The translations under genes were made by a program, and so were the position numbers. Below the pieces are notes generated by a model, which was given only the letters and a program-made list of their open reading frames with translations, did no database searches and was not told where the DNA came from. Positions 33,301 to 44,741 of a stretch of 64,000 nt of DNA are shown here, piece by piece; the first letter of the stretch is position 1; each line of letters begins with the position of its first letter. Location of the stretch: the NCBI GenBank assembly GCA_015183035.1, contig JACZZP010000004.1, positions 310,001-374,000 on the forward strand, in the 5' to 3' direction. This DNA comes from Meloidogyne chitwoodi. Its lineage: Eukaryota > Nematoda > Chromadorea > Rhabditida > Meloidogynidae.

Positions 33301-33353
33301 TTTTGCATTGTATTGGAGGTAACATTTGTGAAGAAAAGAGAATTTTGAAGCAT
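27310..33353 (-). CDS. nuclear hormone receptor, HNF4-derived supplementary type
   Basis: Nine minus-strand exons: 33353-33116, 30780-30711, 30061-29949, 29897-29674, 29227-29087, 28747-28580, 28048-27930, 27882-27768 and 27417-27310. Lengths sum to 1296 nt with every phase closing (431 residues). The DNA-binding domain spans exons 1-3: [14 protein letters not shown], then P-box [16 protein letters not shown], then [20 protein letters not shown] and [10 protein letters not shown]. All eight zinc-ligand cysteines are present. A polar hinge (ERDRIGST...) follows. Exons 5-9 form the ligand-binding domain ([63 protein letters not shown]). The helix-12/AF-2 region (LLSC) lacks the usual charged motif, so ligand-dependent activation may be weak. 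Acts as a nuclear transcription factor by family. Intron 1 is 2.3 kb of nested transposons; intron 5 has a tandem repeat. Confidence 0.92.
27571..27643 (+). other. tRNA-like sequence, probably pseudogene or SINE
   Basis: GATGGTCTAGTGGTTAACAT resembles a pol III A box and TGTGGTTCGATTCTTTTAGG a B box, about 50 bp apart. The acceptor stem does not close well, so I do not call a functional tRNA. Confidence 0.4.
28331..28364 (+). repeat. hairpin-repeat copy
   Basis: TATTTTTGTG flank, stem AGCTTAGG/CCTAAGCT. In an intron of the nuclear receptor gene. Confidence 0.75.
28776..29080. repeat. ~20-bp tandem repeat in receptor intron 5
   Basis: Irregular run of AAAAATCAGAATTTTTGAAA and shortened forms between exons 5 and 6 of the nuclear receptor. 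TCAGAA recurs more than fifteen times. Confidence 0.9.
29483..29515 (+). repeat. hairpin-repeat copy
   Basis: GTATTTTTGTA flank, stem AGCCTATTA/TAATAGGCT. Confidence 0.75.
30172..30317. mobile_element. hAT-type MITE with 8-bp duplication
   Basis: 146 bp with ends TAGGGATGCTCGGGA and TCTCGAGCATCCCTA, flanked by GTAAACAC on both sides (30164-30171 and 30318-30325). The interior repeats GAGACCGAGA. An 8-bp duplication and a TAGGG start fit hAT. Located in intron 2 of the nuclear receptor. Confidence 0.85.
30366..30545. mobile_element. Merlin-derived single arm
   Basis: GTGTCATTCGAAAGAGCTCA, then GAACCGAGATACAGGTCCCT, GAAAAACCATAGGGGGGAGT and ATTACCGCGGCTGCTC occur in the same order as in the arms of the Merlin element at 46229-48419. 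The opposite arm is missing. Confidence 0.7.
31647..32317. mobile_element. Merlin MITE nested in the hAT element
   Basis: 671 bp with terminal repeats of about 190 bp starting GGCACTATATGAAAGGAAGT on the left (GGCTCTATATG on the right), and an 8-bp duplication CAAAATTC (31639-31646, 32318-32325). The interior (TTATGACTTCTTCGTTTGGG, GAGCAGCCGCGGTAATCAC) matches, inverted, the untranslated 3' part of the autonomous Merlin at 47965-48240. It is therefore a deletion derivative. Confidence 0.85.
32328..32402 (-). other. tRNA-like sequence inside hAT element
   Basis: On the minus strand, GAATGTGGTTGAGTGGTTAG resembles an A box and TTTTGGTTCGATTCCTACGG a B box. Acceptor arms are imperfect, so it is probably a tRNA-derived relic. 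Confidence 0.45.
32967..33003 (+). repeat. hairpin-repeat copy
   Basis: TATTTTTGCA flank, stem AGGGGAGTTT/AAACTCCTCT with a larger loop. Confidence 0.65.
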
Positions 33354-33371
33354 CTATTAAAAAACAAAATT

Positions 33372-33600
33372 AATGTCATTCGAAAGAGCTTGTCGAGCTG
33401 GTTCTTCCCTGCATTCTCCGAGCGGCAAAACTCTTTTTCTCAGAGATAAATGAGGAGCAGCCTCGGTAATCACCTAAAGTGAGCTTGGTCCCCCCTATGC
33501 TTTTTCGATTTTGAATAGGCTGTATCTCGGCTTAATAGTTGAAACGAGACGATAATTTTTTTTTGACTCATCTCGACGAGCTCTTTCGAATGAAAATATA
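33372..33600. mobile_element. Merlin-type MITE
   Basis: ATGTCATTCGAAAGAGCTTG at the left and CGACGAGCTCTTTCGAATGA at the right. The inner segments GAGCAGCCTCGGTAATCACC and CCCCTATGCTTTTTCGATTT match Merlin arms. Just upstream of the nuclear receptor start. Confidence 0.75.
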
Positions 33601-34384
33601 TTGTTTGAATAAGACTATAGGCCCTCTAAACAATTTTAATTAATTCTATTCCCCAAATTTCTGATAAAAGTTAAATAAAAATATATTTTAATATAAATAG
33701 GATTTTTATACCCACTAAAATATTTACCCCTATTTTTTAAATTCTTTTAGCTTTAGTCATTCATTTTTGGTCAATGCTCGGCGTGTGACAAGAAAAGAAA
33801 GAAATGTTTAGAATGAATCGGATGTTTAAAATGCAAACACAAAAAAGGGCCTCTGACTGTGAGTTCACACTGAACAGTGTGAAAATTTACGTCACTTGAT
33901 TGTGTTCTCAAAGACTAAAATTTTTATGGCAAACAATAAACTGCTTTTATGTGTTTAAATAGTTTGAAAATTTACATATTACTATTTTTGTCTTCAATTA
34001 AATTTTAGAGTACTTTTTTCATTATCTCATTCATTCGTATACTCAAATATACATTTCACTATTTTCATTGTATATTAAAAAAAAATTTTTTCCATAAAGG
34101 TCTTTACGAGTATTCTGTTGACAAAAAGTCCGTTAAGCTAAAATTCTAGCCCAAACAAAGAATAGCCTCGCGGCTATTCGGTCTGCGATTAATTTGCGAA
34201 TACTAGTTTAAATAAATAGTTTGAGCGACAAAACGGCTAATAAAATTGCTGTGACAAAAAGGACTGCCCTTTTGTATCTGTTTGTTAAAAATCGATTTTA
34301 CATTTATTCGATGTTTTATTTTGTGATTTTAATCTTGTTAATTTTGTTAATTTAGATTGATTTATACTTTTTTAAAAAGCAAAA

Positions 34385-37300
34385 ATGTCAAAAACTTCAA
34401 ATTCTTGGACTTTAATGGAAAAAATTCGTTTGCTTGAACTTTATTTGAATAAACAAACTTTATGGTTATTTTAATTAAATTAATTTATACATTTTTTATT
34501 AAACTTTAAAGGGAAGATCGTGCAATGATTTTACAAAATGAATTTTCTCAAAGACCTTCAAAGTTTTTTAGTGCTCAGGTTTAATTTTTTTAAATTATTT
34601 AAAATTTATTTTATTAAGAGTGTTCGCCAAGAATTCGATCGAATATTTAAAACTCCAAATCCTGAACATGTTTATGGTCTTCCGCTGCATTCTAGAGGAA
34701 AAGAAGCGGCAGAAATGTGGCTTAAGCATTTTCGAAAAGAACAAATTAAACAAAAAGAATTTAATAAGCAAATGTTTGCTGTTTCAATGCGTCGACAGTT
34801 GGATTTAATTAAACGTTTTCAACAAGGGAAATTACCTCCTCGAGAAATTGAAGCTATTTTAACTGAAACACGCGAACGTGATGCACAGGTTTTTTTCTTT
34901 TTACTTTTATTGGTTGGTGTTAGATAAAGTGAATGTGATTTATTCTTACATCAGTCTTTTCGGCGCGTGTAGAATAGTCGATGTTCCTACGGACTTTTTT
35001 TTGGATAAAGTTTACACGACTTGTAAAAACATTTGATGCATACTAAAACATTAATAAACTGTCCGCAAATAATGTCCGCAGGAATTACTACTATTCGACA
35101 CAAATGCCTGTTTTCTATTTAGTCCCTAATAGAGCGCGGACGATACGATTTATCGCAGAGCTCCAAGATAAAAAATCTGCAATTTCATCGGAAAAAATCC
35201 TCATTTGTGGACAAAAATCCGCAAAATATAAATGTTCATTATCAACCGAAAATTTTTATTGTTGTTCATATTTTTCGCTATTAACAATAGATTTTAATAA
35301 TTTATTATTGGAAATAATTATAAAATTCTGTACAAGAAAAATCATAATTAACCATCACTTGAGTTAGTGGTTTGACGCGCTGCAGGCAAAAAACTTGAGA
35401 ATTGAAACACTAGTTGTCAAAAATTCATTTTTTCAATAATAATTTTTAAAAATTCCGAAAATCTCAAAAATTGCAAAAAAAACTACAAAAATCCGCATTT
35501 TCTAAAAAAATGAATAAATCCGCAGATCTTGGAGCTCTGATTTATCGTCTATATTTTTCGATGTATCATTATTGGAAATCGATCGATAATTTCTACATAA
35601 ATAAATCTTAAAACATAATTGCTTATTATATATTAATTGATTATTTTATTTGTTTAAATGTACATATATAATTTAATTTGTACGTTGGCGATTAGTGCAG
35701 TTGATATTTTTGTAAGGGGAGTTTGACTCCTCAAATATATTTATTTGTTTTGGGATTGTATTTTTGAAAATGTTTTAATGATATATTTGAGGGTTAATTT
35801 TAGTAAAATTTCAAGGTCGGTAGTTCCGGGTATCCGAAAATTCTCAATTCAGATCTCAATTTTCGATAATTTTCCTTTGAGCGCCAGCATTAACATCTTG
35901 GAGCTAATTTTTATTTTCAATCCTACTCAATATTCCCTTAAAATTTGACAAAATTGGCCACACATTTTGATAATTCCAAAATCTGAAAAAATATATATTT
36001 TGAGGAGTAAAGACTCCCCGTCCAAAAATACAATGAAGAAGAAACAACAGTCGAAAACTAATCCTTAAATTATATCTTTAAACAAATTAAATAAAAATTA
36101 ATTAATATTAAGTATGAAATAAGTAATTAATTTTGCTTTTTTTTAATTCTTTTATCCTTTTTAATTTACTTAAAAAATATTTTAAGCTTCCTAATCGTGA
36201 ATTATATGAGTCTGTAATCAAACAAACACTAGACAAACTTCGGTTGAATGATTTAGACAATGTTTGTTATTTTTGATATTTTTTTAATTTATTGGAATGT
36301 CCGCAAATGTTTTTTATTTTGGAATATACAAACAATAATATTTACTAAAATAAATAGAATAAAATGCTTCTCTTTTTTTAGTTTTTTAGTTTTCCTAAAA
36401 AATGTTGCAAAGATATTGCTGTCAATTATTCTTCTCTGAAAAATAAATACTTGCGGACAAAACTTGCGGACATTTTTGTCTAAAAATAACGAGTTATTTT
36501 TAAGGACTTATGGCTTTTGAAATTTTTTTTTAAATTTTAATTTTAAGATTCGTACCTTCTCTGATTATTATTCCTATTTGCGGGGTGAAAGAGTTGCAAC
36601 ACCTCCTCCTCCACTGCCTGAAACTGTTATTATTGCAAAACCGCCACGTCTAAAATCTCAAACTCCGGTCAGATTAACCAGTCCTTCATTATACTCATCC
36701 GAACTTGTTTTGAAAGGTTTTTTTAAAATTAATAATATATTTTTGAGTTTTTTTAATTTTTGGTTAGTCTTTAATATTTATAAAAATTAGAAAAAATTGT
36801 TTTGAAAATTTTTTTACAAAAAATAAATAATTTTTTCGGAAGAAATTTTAGTATAAATTTTTAATTTTTATTTAAAATTTGAATTTTAATATTAATTATT
36901 TTTGACTCAAAAATTTTTTTTTTAATTATTTTACTTTTTTCAGAAAATATTTTATATTTAGGTTTAAATTTTAATTTAAATAATTTATTTAATTTTATTT
37001 TTGAAATAAATAAAATTAAAAAAATAAAATTAAAAAAAAAATAACAAATTAGATGTCAAGACTAATAAAAACCAAAAAACATTTTCAAAATTGGAAAAGG
37101 CGGTACAAAAAATTTTGAGACTGAGTAGTAGTAGCGGACAAAATTTAATTAAAACAAAAAAGGGTAAAAAAAATAAAAGAAAAATTTTAAAAAATATTAA
37201 TAAAATTGGGGGGTAAAATTAAATAAATAAACTACTCATATTTATTGGAAAAACAACAACTAATAAAAATTAAAAAAAAAAAATTAAATAATTTTATAGA

Positions 37301-40300
37301 CATTAAAAACAACAACAATTCTATTACTACAAGTACACTAGAAGAAGAAGAACAAGAAGAACAAAAAAATAAAAAAATATCTTGTTTATCTTCAACAACA
37401 ACTTTAACATTTTTGGGTAATTATTCGAAACAAAATGAACAAATTTCGGAAGATTTGGGTGATGATTTTTTGGTTTTTGATAATAATGAAGAGGAAGAGA
37501 AGAAAGAGAAGAAAGAAGAAGAGAAGAAAGAAGAGGAATTAATTAATAAAATAGAAGAAAATAAAGGATTTAAGCAAAAGGAAAAAGAAATTTATTGTTT
37601 AGCTTCAAATTCTGTTGAAGATAAAATTATTAAAAATAAAATGGAACAAGTAGTTAATTTGGAAGAAGATAATAAAGAAGATAAAGATGAAGAAATTAAT
37701 TATTTAAATAAAAATGAAAAAATTAGGGTAATTCAAAAAGAAGAAGAAAATTTAGAATTAAGTGAAGAGAAAAAGATTAATGAAGAAGAAGAAAAAGACA
37801 AAGAAATTATTGAAGAAGAAATTAAAGAGATTGAAGAGAAAAATGAAGAATATTTGGAAGAAGAGTTGGAAGAAATTAATTTAAATAAAATTGATAAAAA
37901 TAAGGAAGAAGAAGAAATTATTGAAGAAGAAAAAGAAGAGGAATTGGAAGAAGAAAAAAATAAAAATTTGGAAAAAGAAGAAGAAAAAATAATTTTTGAA
38001 AAAGATGCAAATATTAAAGAAAAAAATGAAATTAAATTTATTGAAAAAAATATTATTTTTGAGGAAGAAGAAAATGAAGAAGAGGAAAAAGAAGAAGAGG
38101 AAAATAAAAATGATAAAATTGGGGAAATTGAAGAAAATATAGAAGAAAATAATTTAAATAAAATTATAATAAATGAAAAAAATTTAAAAAATAATAAGGA
38201 GGATGGTGGTGATGAAATGGACGAAATTGATAAAAATGGAAAAAATAAAAATAATAATTTTATTGAGGAAAATGAATTAATTAATATTGAAGAAGTTAAA
38301 AAAGGAAAGAATGCAGAAGAAAAAGAAGAAGAGAAAAAAGAGAAAATAGAGAAAGAAGAGAAAAAAGAGAAAAAAGAGAAAGAAGAGAAAAAAGAGAAAG
38401 AAGAGAAAAAAGAGAAAGAAGAGAAAAAAGAGAAAAAAGAGAAAGAAGAGAAAAAAGAAGAGAAAAAAGAGAAAGAAGAGAAAAAAGAGAAAAATAAAAT
38501 TAAATTGTTATTATTGGGTGAAAAAGAAGAAGAAAAAGAGGAGGAAAACAAAAAAATTGAATTTTCTGAAGAAAAAAATAAAAATTTAATTGAAAAAAAA
38601 GAAGAAAAAAGCTTTAAAGAATGTTTTACTCAAATAAATTTTTCAAAAAAAAATTTATTTGAAGAAAATGAAGCAAAAAAAAGTGAAGCAAAAGAAATAA
38701 TATTGCCTTGTTCAAGCATTAGAGAATATTCTAATTTTAATTGTTTTGAATCAAAAAATGAAAAAATTAATCAAAAAATTGAATTAATTAATAAAAAAGA
38801 AAAAGAAGAAAATTTATTTGTTGAAAAAATTTTTAAAAATGTTCAATTTGCTTCAATTAAAGAAAATATTATTATTACTGTTGTTTTGTTGCCTTCTACT
38901 AATACTACGTTGCCTCCGCCGCCACCAATTTCCCTTGAGGGTGAGAGGGAAAAAATAAAATTAAAATTTAAAAAAATTAATTGGTGTAAAATGAAGGAGT
39001 GTGTGTTTGAATTCTAAAAATTAATTCTTTTTTTTGCTTATTAAATTAGGGGAAATTTAAAAAAAAAAAATATTTTTTTTTAATATTTTTATTTTTTAAG
39101 GAAATTTTTTGTATTATAGAGGTTAGGGAACATGAATAATATTAAAAGTGATTTTTCGAAAAAATTTTTTTTTTAAATTTTTCAAAAGAAATGTTAAAGA
39201 GAAGGTTCGAAACCTTTTATTCAGTGGCTAAACTTTAATTATTTAGTTAGTATTAATTTAGACAATTTTGTTTTATTAAAAATACAAAATTTAAATAAAT
39301 GAGTGTCAGTTTGTCTTCTTTGTAACTATTATTTTTGTAGGCTAAATTATTATTTAGCTAAAAAAAAATTTTTTTTAATTTTGTGGATATTTTTACAAGC
39401 TAATTTATTTTAGTTTAAATAATTAGTGTATTATATTGTCCTTTTTAAAAATTAAATAAAACAAATTTATTTATTAGAAATTAAATTTTTAGAATTCAAA
39501 CACACATTTTTTTTAATTTTAATTTTTCCGCGCGTTTTTACTCAGCCTAAAAATTTGTTGTGTATCTTTTTTAGAGAGTAAAACCGCCTGAATTAATTTT
39601 TAAATTTAATTTGAAATGTTTAAATTAATTTTTTTTAATTTTTTAGGGCCAATGACCTCTTCTAAAGCAGCACAAATTAGTTCATTAGAAATTGAATCAA
39701 TAGAACAACCTTTAATTATTACCACAAAAAGTGTTAAACAACAAGTAAAACAACAAGTAAAACAACAATTAAACAAACAAAAAACATCAAACAAAACAAT
39801 TAAAAAAATACAAAAACCTTTAAATATTACAACAACTAAAAATGACCAACAAAAACATTTAACTAGAAATTTGAGAAGTTCTGGTAATAATAAAAAAATT
39901 GAAGAAGAAAAAGAAGAGGTAAAGGAACAAGTTTTAGTAGTCAAAGAGGAACAAGCAGTTGAAGATATTATAAAAGATGAAGTAATAAATAAAATTAATT
40001 CTCCTTCTCCTACAGTAATTAATACTCTTGTTGGATCGAAAAAGAGAAAGTAATTTTATTTTTAATTTTTTTTGTTGTTGGGTCGTTTTGGCGCACACCT
40101 CAGATTTTGTGTGCTTTTATTTTTTTTTTAATATTTTTTTCTTAGGTAATTTAAAAAGAAGTTTGTTTTTTGACTGAATTAATTCTTCTAACTTTTTTTC
40201 TAAATATTAAATGAAAAAAAAAAATTTTTTTTATCGAAATAAAAATAGACTGGCGTCAAAAAACATTTTTTAAATTTAGTTTATAATTAATTTAAATAAA

Positions 40301-43300
40301 ACCACTTGAGAGTGTCCAGTCTGAGTAATTGATTTATATCCTTTTTATTTATTTTTTTTAACTTAATTTTTTTTAGGAGAAATGAAATTGATTTTTTAAA
40401 ATCTCCTCTATTAGCAGCAGATAATAATACTAGTAATATTATTCAGGAAGAAGAAGATGGACCTCCTGCTAAAAATTTACGACGTTCTTCGCATTCTAGT
40501 ATTTTTATTTAATTTAAAAAATTAAATAAAAAACCGTTAGGGCTTTTCAATACCAAAAAACATTTTTTTTACCAAAAATACAAATTTTATATACTTAAAA
40601 ATCTTTTAAAATAAGTAATTTATTTTATTAATGACAGGGTCCTAAATCAGGGTTTTTTCAATATCTGCTGATTAATTTCAAAAATTCCTAGCGGGAAATT
40701 GGACTCTGAAATTTGATTTTGTTGGGTTACTATACTAATGGCCCCATTATTTATTTAAATTTAAAAAAAAATGTTTTTTTAATTTAAAGGTCCATTCTCT
40801 CACTCAACTGAATCAAAATCAACAACTTTAATTAATAAAAAAGAAATAATAATTCAAAAAGAATTGTCAATAAATAATATAGAAGAAGAAAAGTCTCCAA
40901 TTGAAAAGGAAGAAGATATTCCAATAATTTTACCATCTTCAAAAAAACCTCCTTTAATACCTCCATCTCTTCAATTATCAACTCATCAACCATTACATCA
41001 TTCACAAATTGCTGCAACGGCTAAATTACGTTCTTCTTTGCGTAGAGCAGCGCTTGCTAGGTTTTTTTTTTAATTTTTTATTTTTATTTTAATTTTTATT
41101 TAATTAATTTAATAAAATGCTTTAGGTATTTAATAAATATAATTTATGAAAAAAATTTTTTTTAATTTATTTTAAATTTTTTTAAAGTTCTACTCCATCA
41201 CCAGCTGTTGACAGTGTTGGCACAAATGGTCTATTTCTTCGGCCGGGTAATCATTCCTCTACTGAAATAATACCCAAACAAGTATTACTAACCCTTTGGA
41301 GAGATATTAGTTCACATCGTCATTCTTATATATTTGAAAAACCTGTGGAAGAAAATGAAGTACCTGGTTATCATTCTGCTATTAAAAAGTTTGTTTTTTT
41401 ATTTATTTTAAAATAAATTTTAATAAAAAATAGTCCGAAATTGTTAATTTTTTATTTTGTTAATTTTCAAATTTTTTGGACTATTACTATTCCATAGTAT
41501 ATTGTATAACGACCAAATAGCCTGATACCTTTGTACTACAAAAGAAAGAGAAATTTGAATATTTCTTTAGGGAGCAGACCAGTGTACCGCGAGCGCATTG
41601 TACCGTAGAGCTATAACTTATATTTACCAAAATTTTCGACTTCGACTCAGCTCGATGAGCTGAGTCGAATGACACTAAAATCTTTATTTTATAACAATTA
41701 TAAACGGAGTTATAAGCTCTGCGGTACATTGGGCTCGCGGTTCCGGGTGTACCCGATTTGTAGGGTAGACCCTTATATATGCCTATTTTTTAAATTTCAA
41801 AAAAAACATAAAAATGATTAAAAATATTTAAAGAAATATAGTGCCTAACTTAGCTATTTTTTACTTAATATATAATATTTAAAAAATTTTTTAGTTAATT
41901 CTTAATATTGTATTGTCTTTTGTCTTTGTAAATTTTTGACTTGATTTATTTTTGTAAGCCATTATTAATTTATGGCTAAGAAAAGTAGTGGTAAGTAGAG
42001 ATAATTGCATAAAATGGAAAGGAATTTTACAAAAGGAATTTTAATATTTTCTCTGCTGACCACTACTTTTCTTCCACTCTTACAAACGAGAGATTAAGTT
42101 AACCGTCGGAGAGACAGTGGTCAGCTATGGTCAGTTGACACTTTTTTCTCACCTAAAAATCCGGTCTTTATTGATGGCTAAATTAATTAGTTATATCTAC
42201 TAAATTAATCCTCTATTGAGAATAATAAAATATAAGATTTGCTAATTTTTTTAAAAATAAGTAAATTTATTTATTTATTTTTTAGACCAATGGATTTTAA
42301 AACATTAAATCAATTAATTGAGTCTAATATAATCCAAACATTTGGTCAATTTACTCATCACATTTTGATTATTTTTGCAAATGCAGTAATGTATAATAGT
42401 ACTGGACATCACGTAAATACTTGTGCTAAAGAAATGTTAACATTTGCTTTTAAATGTATTGAGGTTAATTTTTTTTTATTTTTATTAAATTCTTTGTTAA
42501 AAATGTTTATTTTTAAATAAAGCATATTAGTCGTCCCTTTTTAATTGCAATTTTTTTAGAATCTCTGGGTAAAAAATTTTTTTTTTAATTTTCTAAAAAT
42601 CCTTAACATATTGTTTCAAAAGTAGAAAGGAAAGAAAAAATTAAGAAATTCGTCAAATATGAAAAAAAATCGAAAATTTATTTAGTAACCTAAATTTTTT
42701 CCAAATTTCATAAAATTCTACAAAATTTTTAAAAAATTTATAAATATTATATTTTTAGGTAGTTCAATATCCTTCAGGTCAATGGCCTATAAGTAATATT
42801 TTTTCTACTCCTGCTACTTGTGTTAGTCGCCAAAGCATTGCTAGCGAAAGCGACGGTGGTCCAATTGATGGGCAATTGTCACGTAGTAGTAGTGGTATTT
42901 CTTGTTCACAAACAGCAGCGAGTACAAGCAGTGCAACAACAAAAACTCCAACAACATCAACGCAACAAAAAAAGATTTTAAGAAGTTCTTCAATAATTAG
43001 CAAAGGAAGTAAAACTAAAACTGTTCCACCCTCTCCTGCTTCATCAACAGCTTCATCATATTCTTCAGAAACAAAACGAGAGGTAAAAAAAGAGAAGTTG
43101 ATATTAAAAAAAATTTTTTTTTAATTAATTTTGACATTTTCAATTTTGACATTTTAACTACCAAAATATTTTTGTGGACTAAAATTCAAGATCAAAAATT
43201 TACCGAAAAATTTATTATAATTTAAATATTTTTTTTAATTTTCTACATTTTTAAAGAAAGAAGATAAGGAGCCGTCTATTCCAAAGAATGAGATAAAGAA

Positions 43301-43340
43301 AACTAGTGGTGGCTCTTCTCGACGTAAATTACATCGATGA
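34385..43340 (+). CDS. BRD8-like bromodomain protein
   Basis: Thirteen exons: 34385-34464, 34512-34578, 34619-34888, 36187-36261, 36548-36716, 37300-38940, 39647-40049, 40377-40498, 40790-41060, 41188-41388, 42286-42463, 42759-43082 and 43257-43340. They total 3885 nt (1294 residues) with every phase consistent. The N-terminus (SNSWTLMEKIRLLELYL, SKFFSAQSVRQEFDRIF) matches the BRD8 N-terminal region. A bromodomain lies on exons 10-11 (LLTLWRDISSHRHSYIFEKP, then KPMDFKTLNQLIESNIIQTF and FANAVMYNSTGHHV, with the acetyl-lysine-binding YN pair). The position after the ZA loop reads KPMDF. In other animals BRD8 is a NuA4/TIP60 subunit that reads acetylated histones; the same nuclear role is inferred. 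Exon 6 is an odd 547-residue block of E/K/I/N repeats. Introns contain MITEs and hairpin repeats. Confidence 0.85.
34962..35103. mobile_element. small MITE in BRD8-like intron 3
   Basis: Imperfect ends TAGAATAGTCGATGTTCCTA and ATTACTACTATTCGACACA, with CCTACGGAC facing GTCCGCAGG. It shares GTCCGCAAA motifs with the 22024 and 48949 elements. Confidence 0.65.
35139..35545. mobile_element. MITE-like element in BRD8-like intron 3
   Basis: GATTTATCGCAGAGCTCCAAGAT and its counterpart ATCTTGGAGCTCTGATTTATC face each other. In between is one copy of the CGCTGCAGGC segment also seen in the hAT element at 31310-31560. Arms of about 20 bp. Confidence 0.6.
35705..35738 (+). repeat. hairpin-repeat copy
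   Basis: ATATTTTTGTA flank, stem GGGGAGT/ACTCCTC. Confidence 0.7.
35999..36032 (-). repeat. hairpin-repeat copy
   Basis: Stem GAGGAGT/ACTCCCC followed by GTCCAAAAATACA. Partner box TTAATTAATATTAAG at about 36097. With the inverted copy at 35705 it brackets a 330-bp interval. Confidence 0.7.
39329..39364 (+). repeat. hairpin-repeat copy
   Basis: TATTTTTGTAG flank, stem GCTAAAT/ATTTAGC. The upstream box TTAGTATTAATTTAGACAATT is at about 39245. Confidence 0.7.
41478..41765. mobile_element. Merlin-like inverted-repeat remnant
   Basis: Contains GACTCAGCTCGATGAGCTGA at its centre and facing segments around AGTGTACCGCGAGCGCATTG and ACATTGGGCTCGCGGTTCCG. In an intron of the BRD8-like gene. Termini not resolved. 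Confidence 0.5.
41947..41979 (+). repeat. hairpin-repeat copy
   Basis: TATTTTTGTA flank, stem AGCCAT/ATGGCT. Confidence 0.65.
41985..42137. mobile_element. diverged copy of the 25557-25838 MITE
   Basis: AGTGGTAAGTAGAGATAATT, TTACAAAAGGAATTTTAATA, TTTCTCTGCTGACCACTACT and ACGAGAGATTAAGTTAACCG follow the same order. The left arm is truncated. Confidence 0.75.
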
Positions 43341-43407
43341 TTTTTTTGATTAATTATTTAATTTGATTTTAGAATAAATTTATTTTAAGAAACACACATT
43401 TTAATTA

Positions 43408-43795
43408 TTAAATAAATATATTCTTTATTATTAAATTATTTTCTTTTTTTCTTTTTCTTCTCATCAAGAAAGCAAAGGCCAAAGTTGATTGACATTTTGA
43501 ATATTTTTTTGAAATCAGAGTTAAATTATCCAGATCTAAATTTAAAAATTTTATTTTTAAAATATAAGAATGAAAATTGATTTAAATTTTTTATTAACTC
43601 ACTCAGCCAATATACGAACGCGACTTTATTAGTATGGCCAGTTTCCTCCAGTATTTGTTGGTCCAGAATTCCAAATTGTGCTATCTAATTTTAAAATTGA
43701 ATAAATATTTTTAATAAAATTAAAAAAAAAAATTTAATAGCATGTTTTTAATTAATTTTAATTGCCTCAAGTTGTTGCCCTAAATGTATGCTGAC
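43408..43795 (-). CDS. possible 3' end of an unrecognised gene
   Basis: Three short minus-strand exons can be chained: about 43795-43766, then a middle exon (near 43687-43610) and a last exon ending TAA at 43408. The reading is VSIHLGQQLE, IAQFGILDQQILEETGHTNK VAFVYWL, NLDNLTLISKKYSKCQ plus a basic tail. The middle junction uses a strong donor (CTGA|gtgagt) and closes in phase 1. The first needs a GC donor (GAG|gcaatt). No upstream exons were found, and I do not recognise the family. It is convergent with the BRD8-like gene, so it may be a gene remnant. Confidence 0.3.
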
Positions 43796-43799
43796 CTGT

Positions 43800-44538
43800 G
43801 ACGATGGTGTATGTATGATTCTTTGAATCGATTAATTATTTATCTTTTTTATTAATTTAAAATATGTTTTAAAAAATTTGCCAAACTTTAACTAAAAAAA
43901 TTTAATTAGAAATTATTAATTTTACAAAATAATTATAAACTTACATTCAATTTATTTAATTAAATGCAAAATAATTTTTCTAAACTTTTAATAATTTTCT
44001 TTTATTTCATTTAAAGAATAAATGTAAATATTGATTGAAAAAAAGAATATATAATTTTCTAAAAAAAAAAAGAAATAATAAAAAATAAGAGAAAAAATAA
44101 AATTTCTAAAGAGAAAAATGACTAATTTGTTGTGGCGAACGCTTGTAACAGAAAAAATAAAATTTTAAGAAATAAAAAATAAATATTAAATAAATATTTT
44201 ATTCTAATATTTTGAGCGTTGTGGCGAGCTGTTGTAATACTAAAATAATCCGCCAAAATTAAAATGTTCGCAAAAAATAGTCTGCAAAAATGTCGACAAA
44301 AAAATTATGTGTTGAAAAAATATCCCAAAATATCAAAAGATTTTAATTTTAGAAAAAAATTTTTAGTTATAAAAAGTGGTCAACTACGAATATTATATTA
44401 CACTATTTAAACTAATTTTAATAATTATTTGGGTGATTTTTATGTTAAAAGAGGAATTTTCTAAAAAAAAAAATAATTTTGCTCGACGAGAAATATTCCG
44501 TACACAAACGGAGATTGTCTGAAAAATTGATGGAGATA
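43800..44538. other. intergenic, AT-rich
   Basis: No feature supported. TTGTGGCGAACGCTTGTAA (near 44132) and TGTGGCGAGCTGTTGTAAT (near 44220) are two related short segments of unknown meaning. Confidence 0.35.
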
Positions 44539-44741
44539 CCGTATTTCCTCGATTAATTACCCTCCTCCCATTAATTTCCCCCCCCCCCCCCCCTCGATTA
44601 ATTACCCCCTCTAGCGATAGGTTGAAAAATTAATTGCCCTCCCTCCATTAATTTCCCCCTATTAATTACCCCAAATTAAGCAAAACTGTTATAATTATTA
44701 TAACAAATTTATTAAAACAGTCAATATTAAAAAAATATTAA

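Noticed and set aside
37733..38551. 272-residue minus-strand ORF rich in S and F
   Set aside because: Antisense shadow of the E/K-rich BRD8-like exon (GAA/AAA read backwards). No independent start or family.
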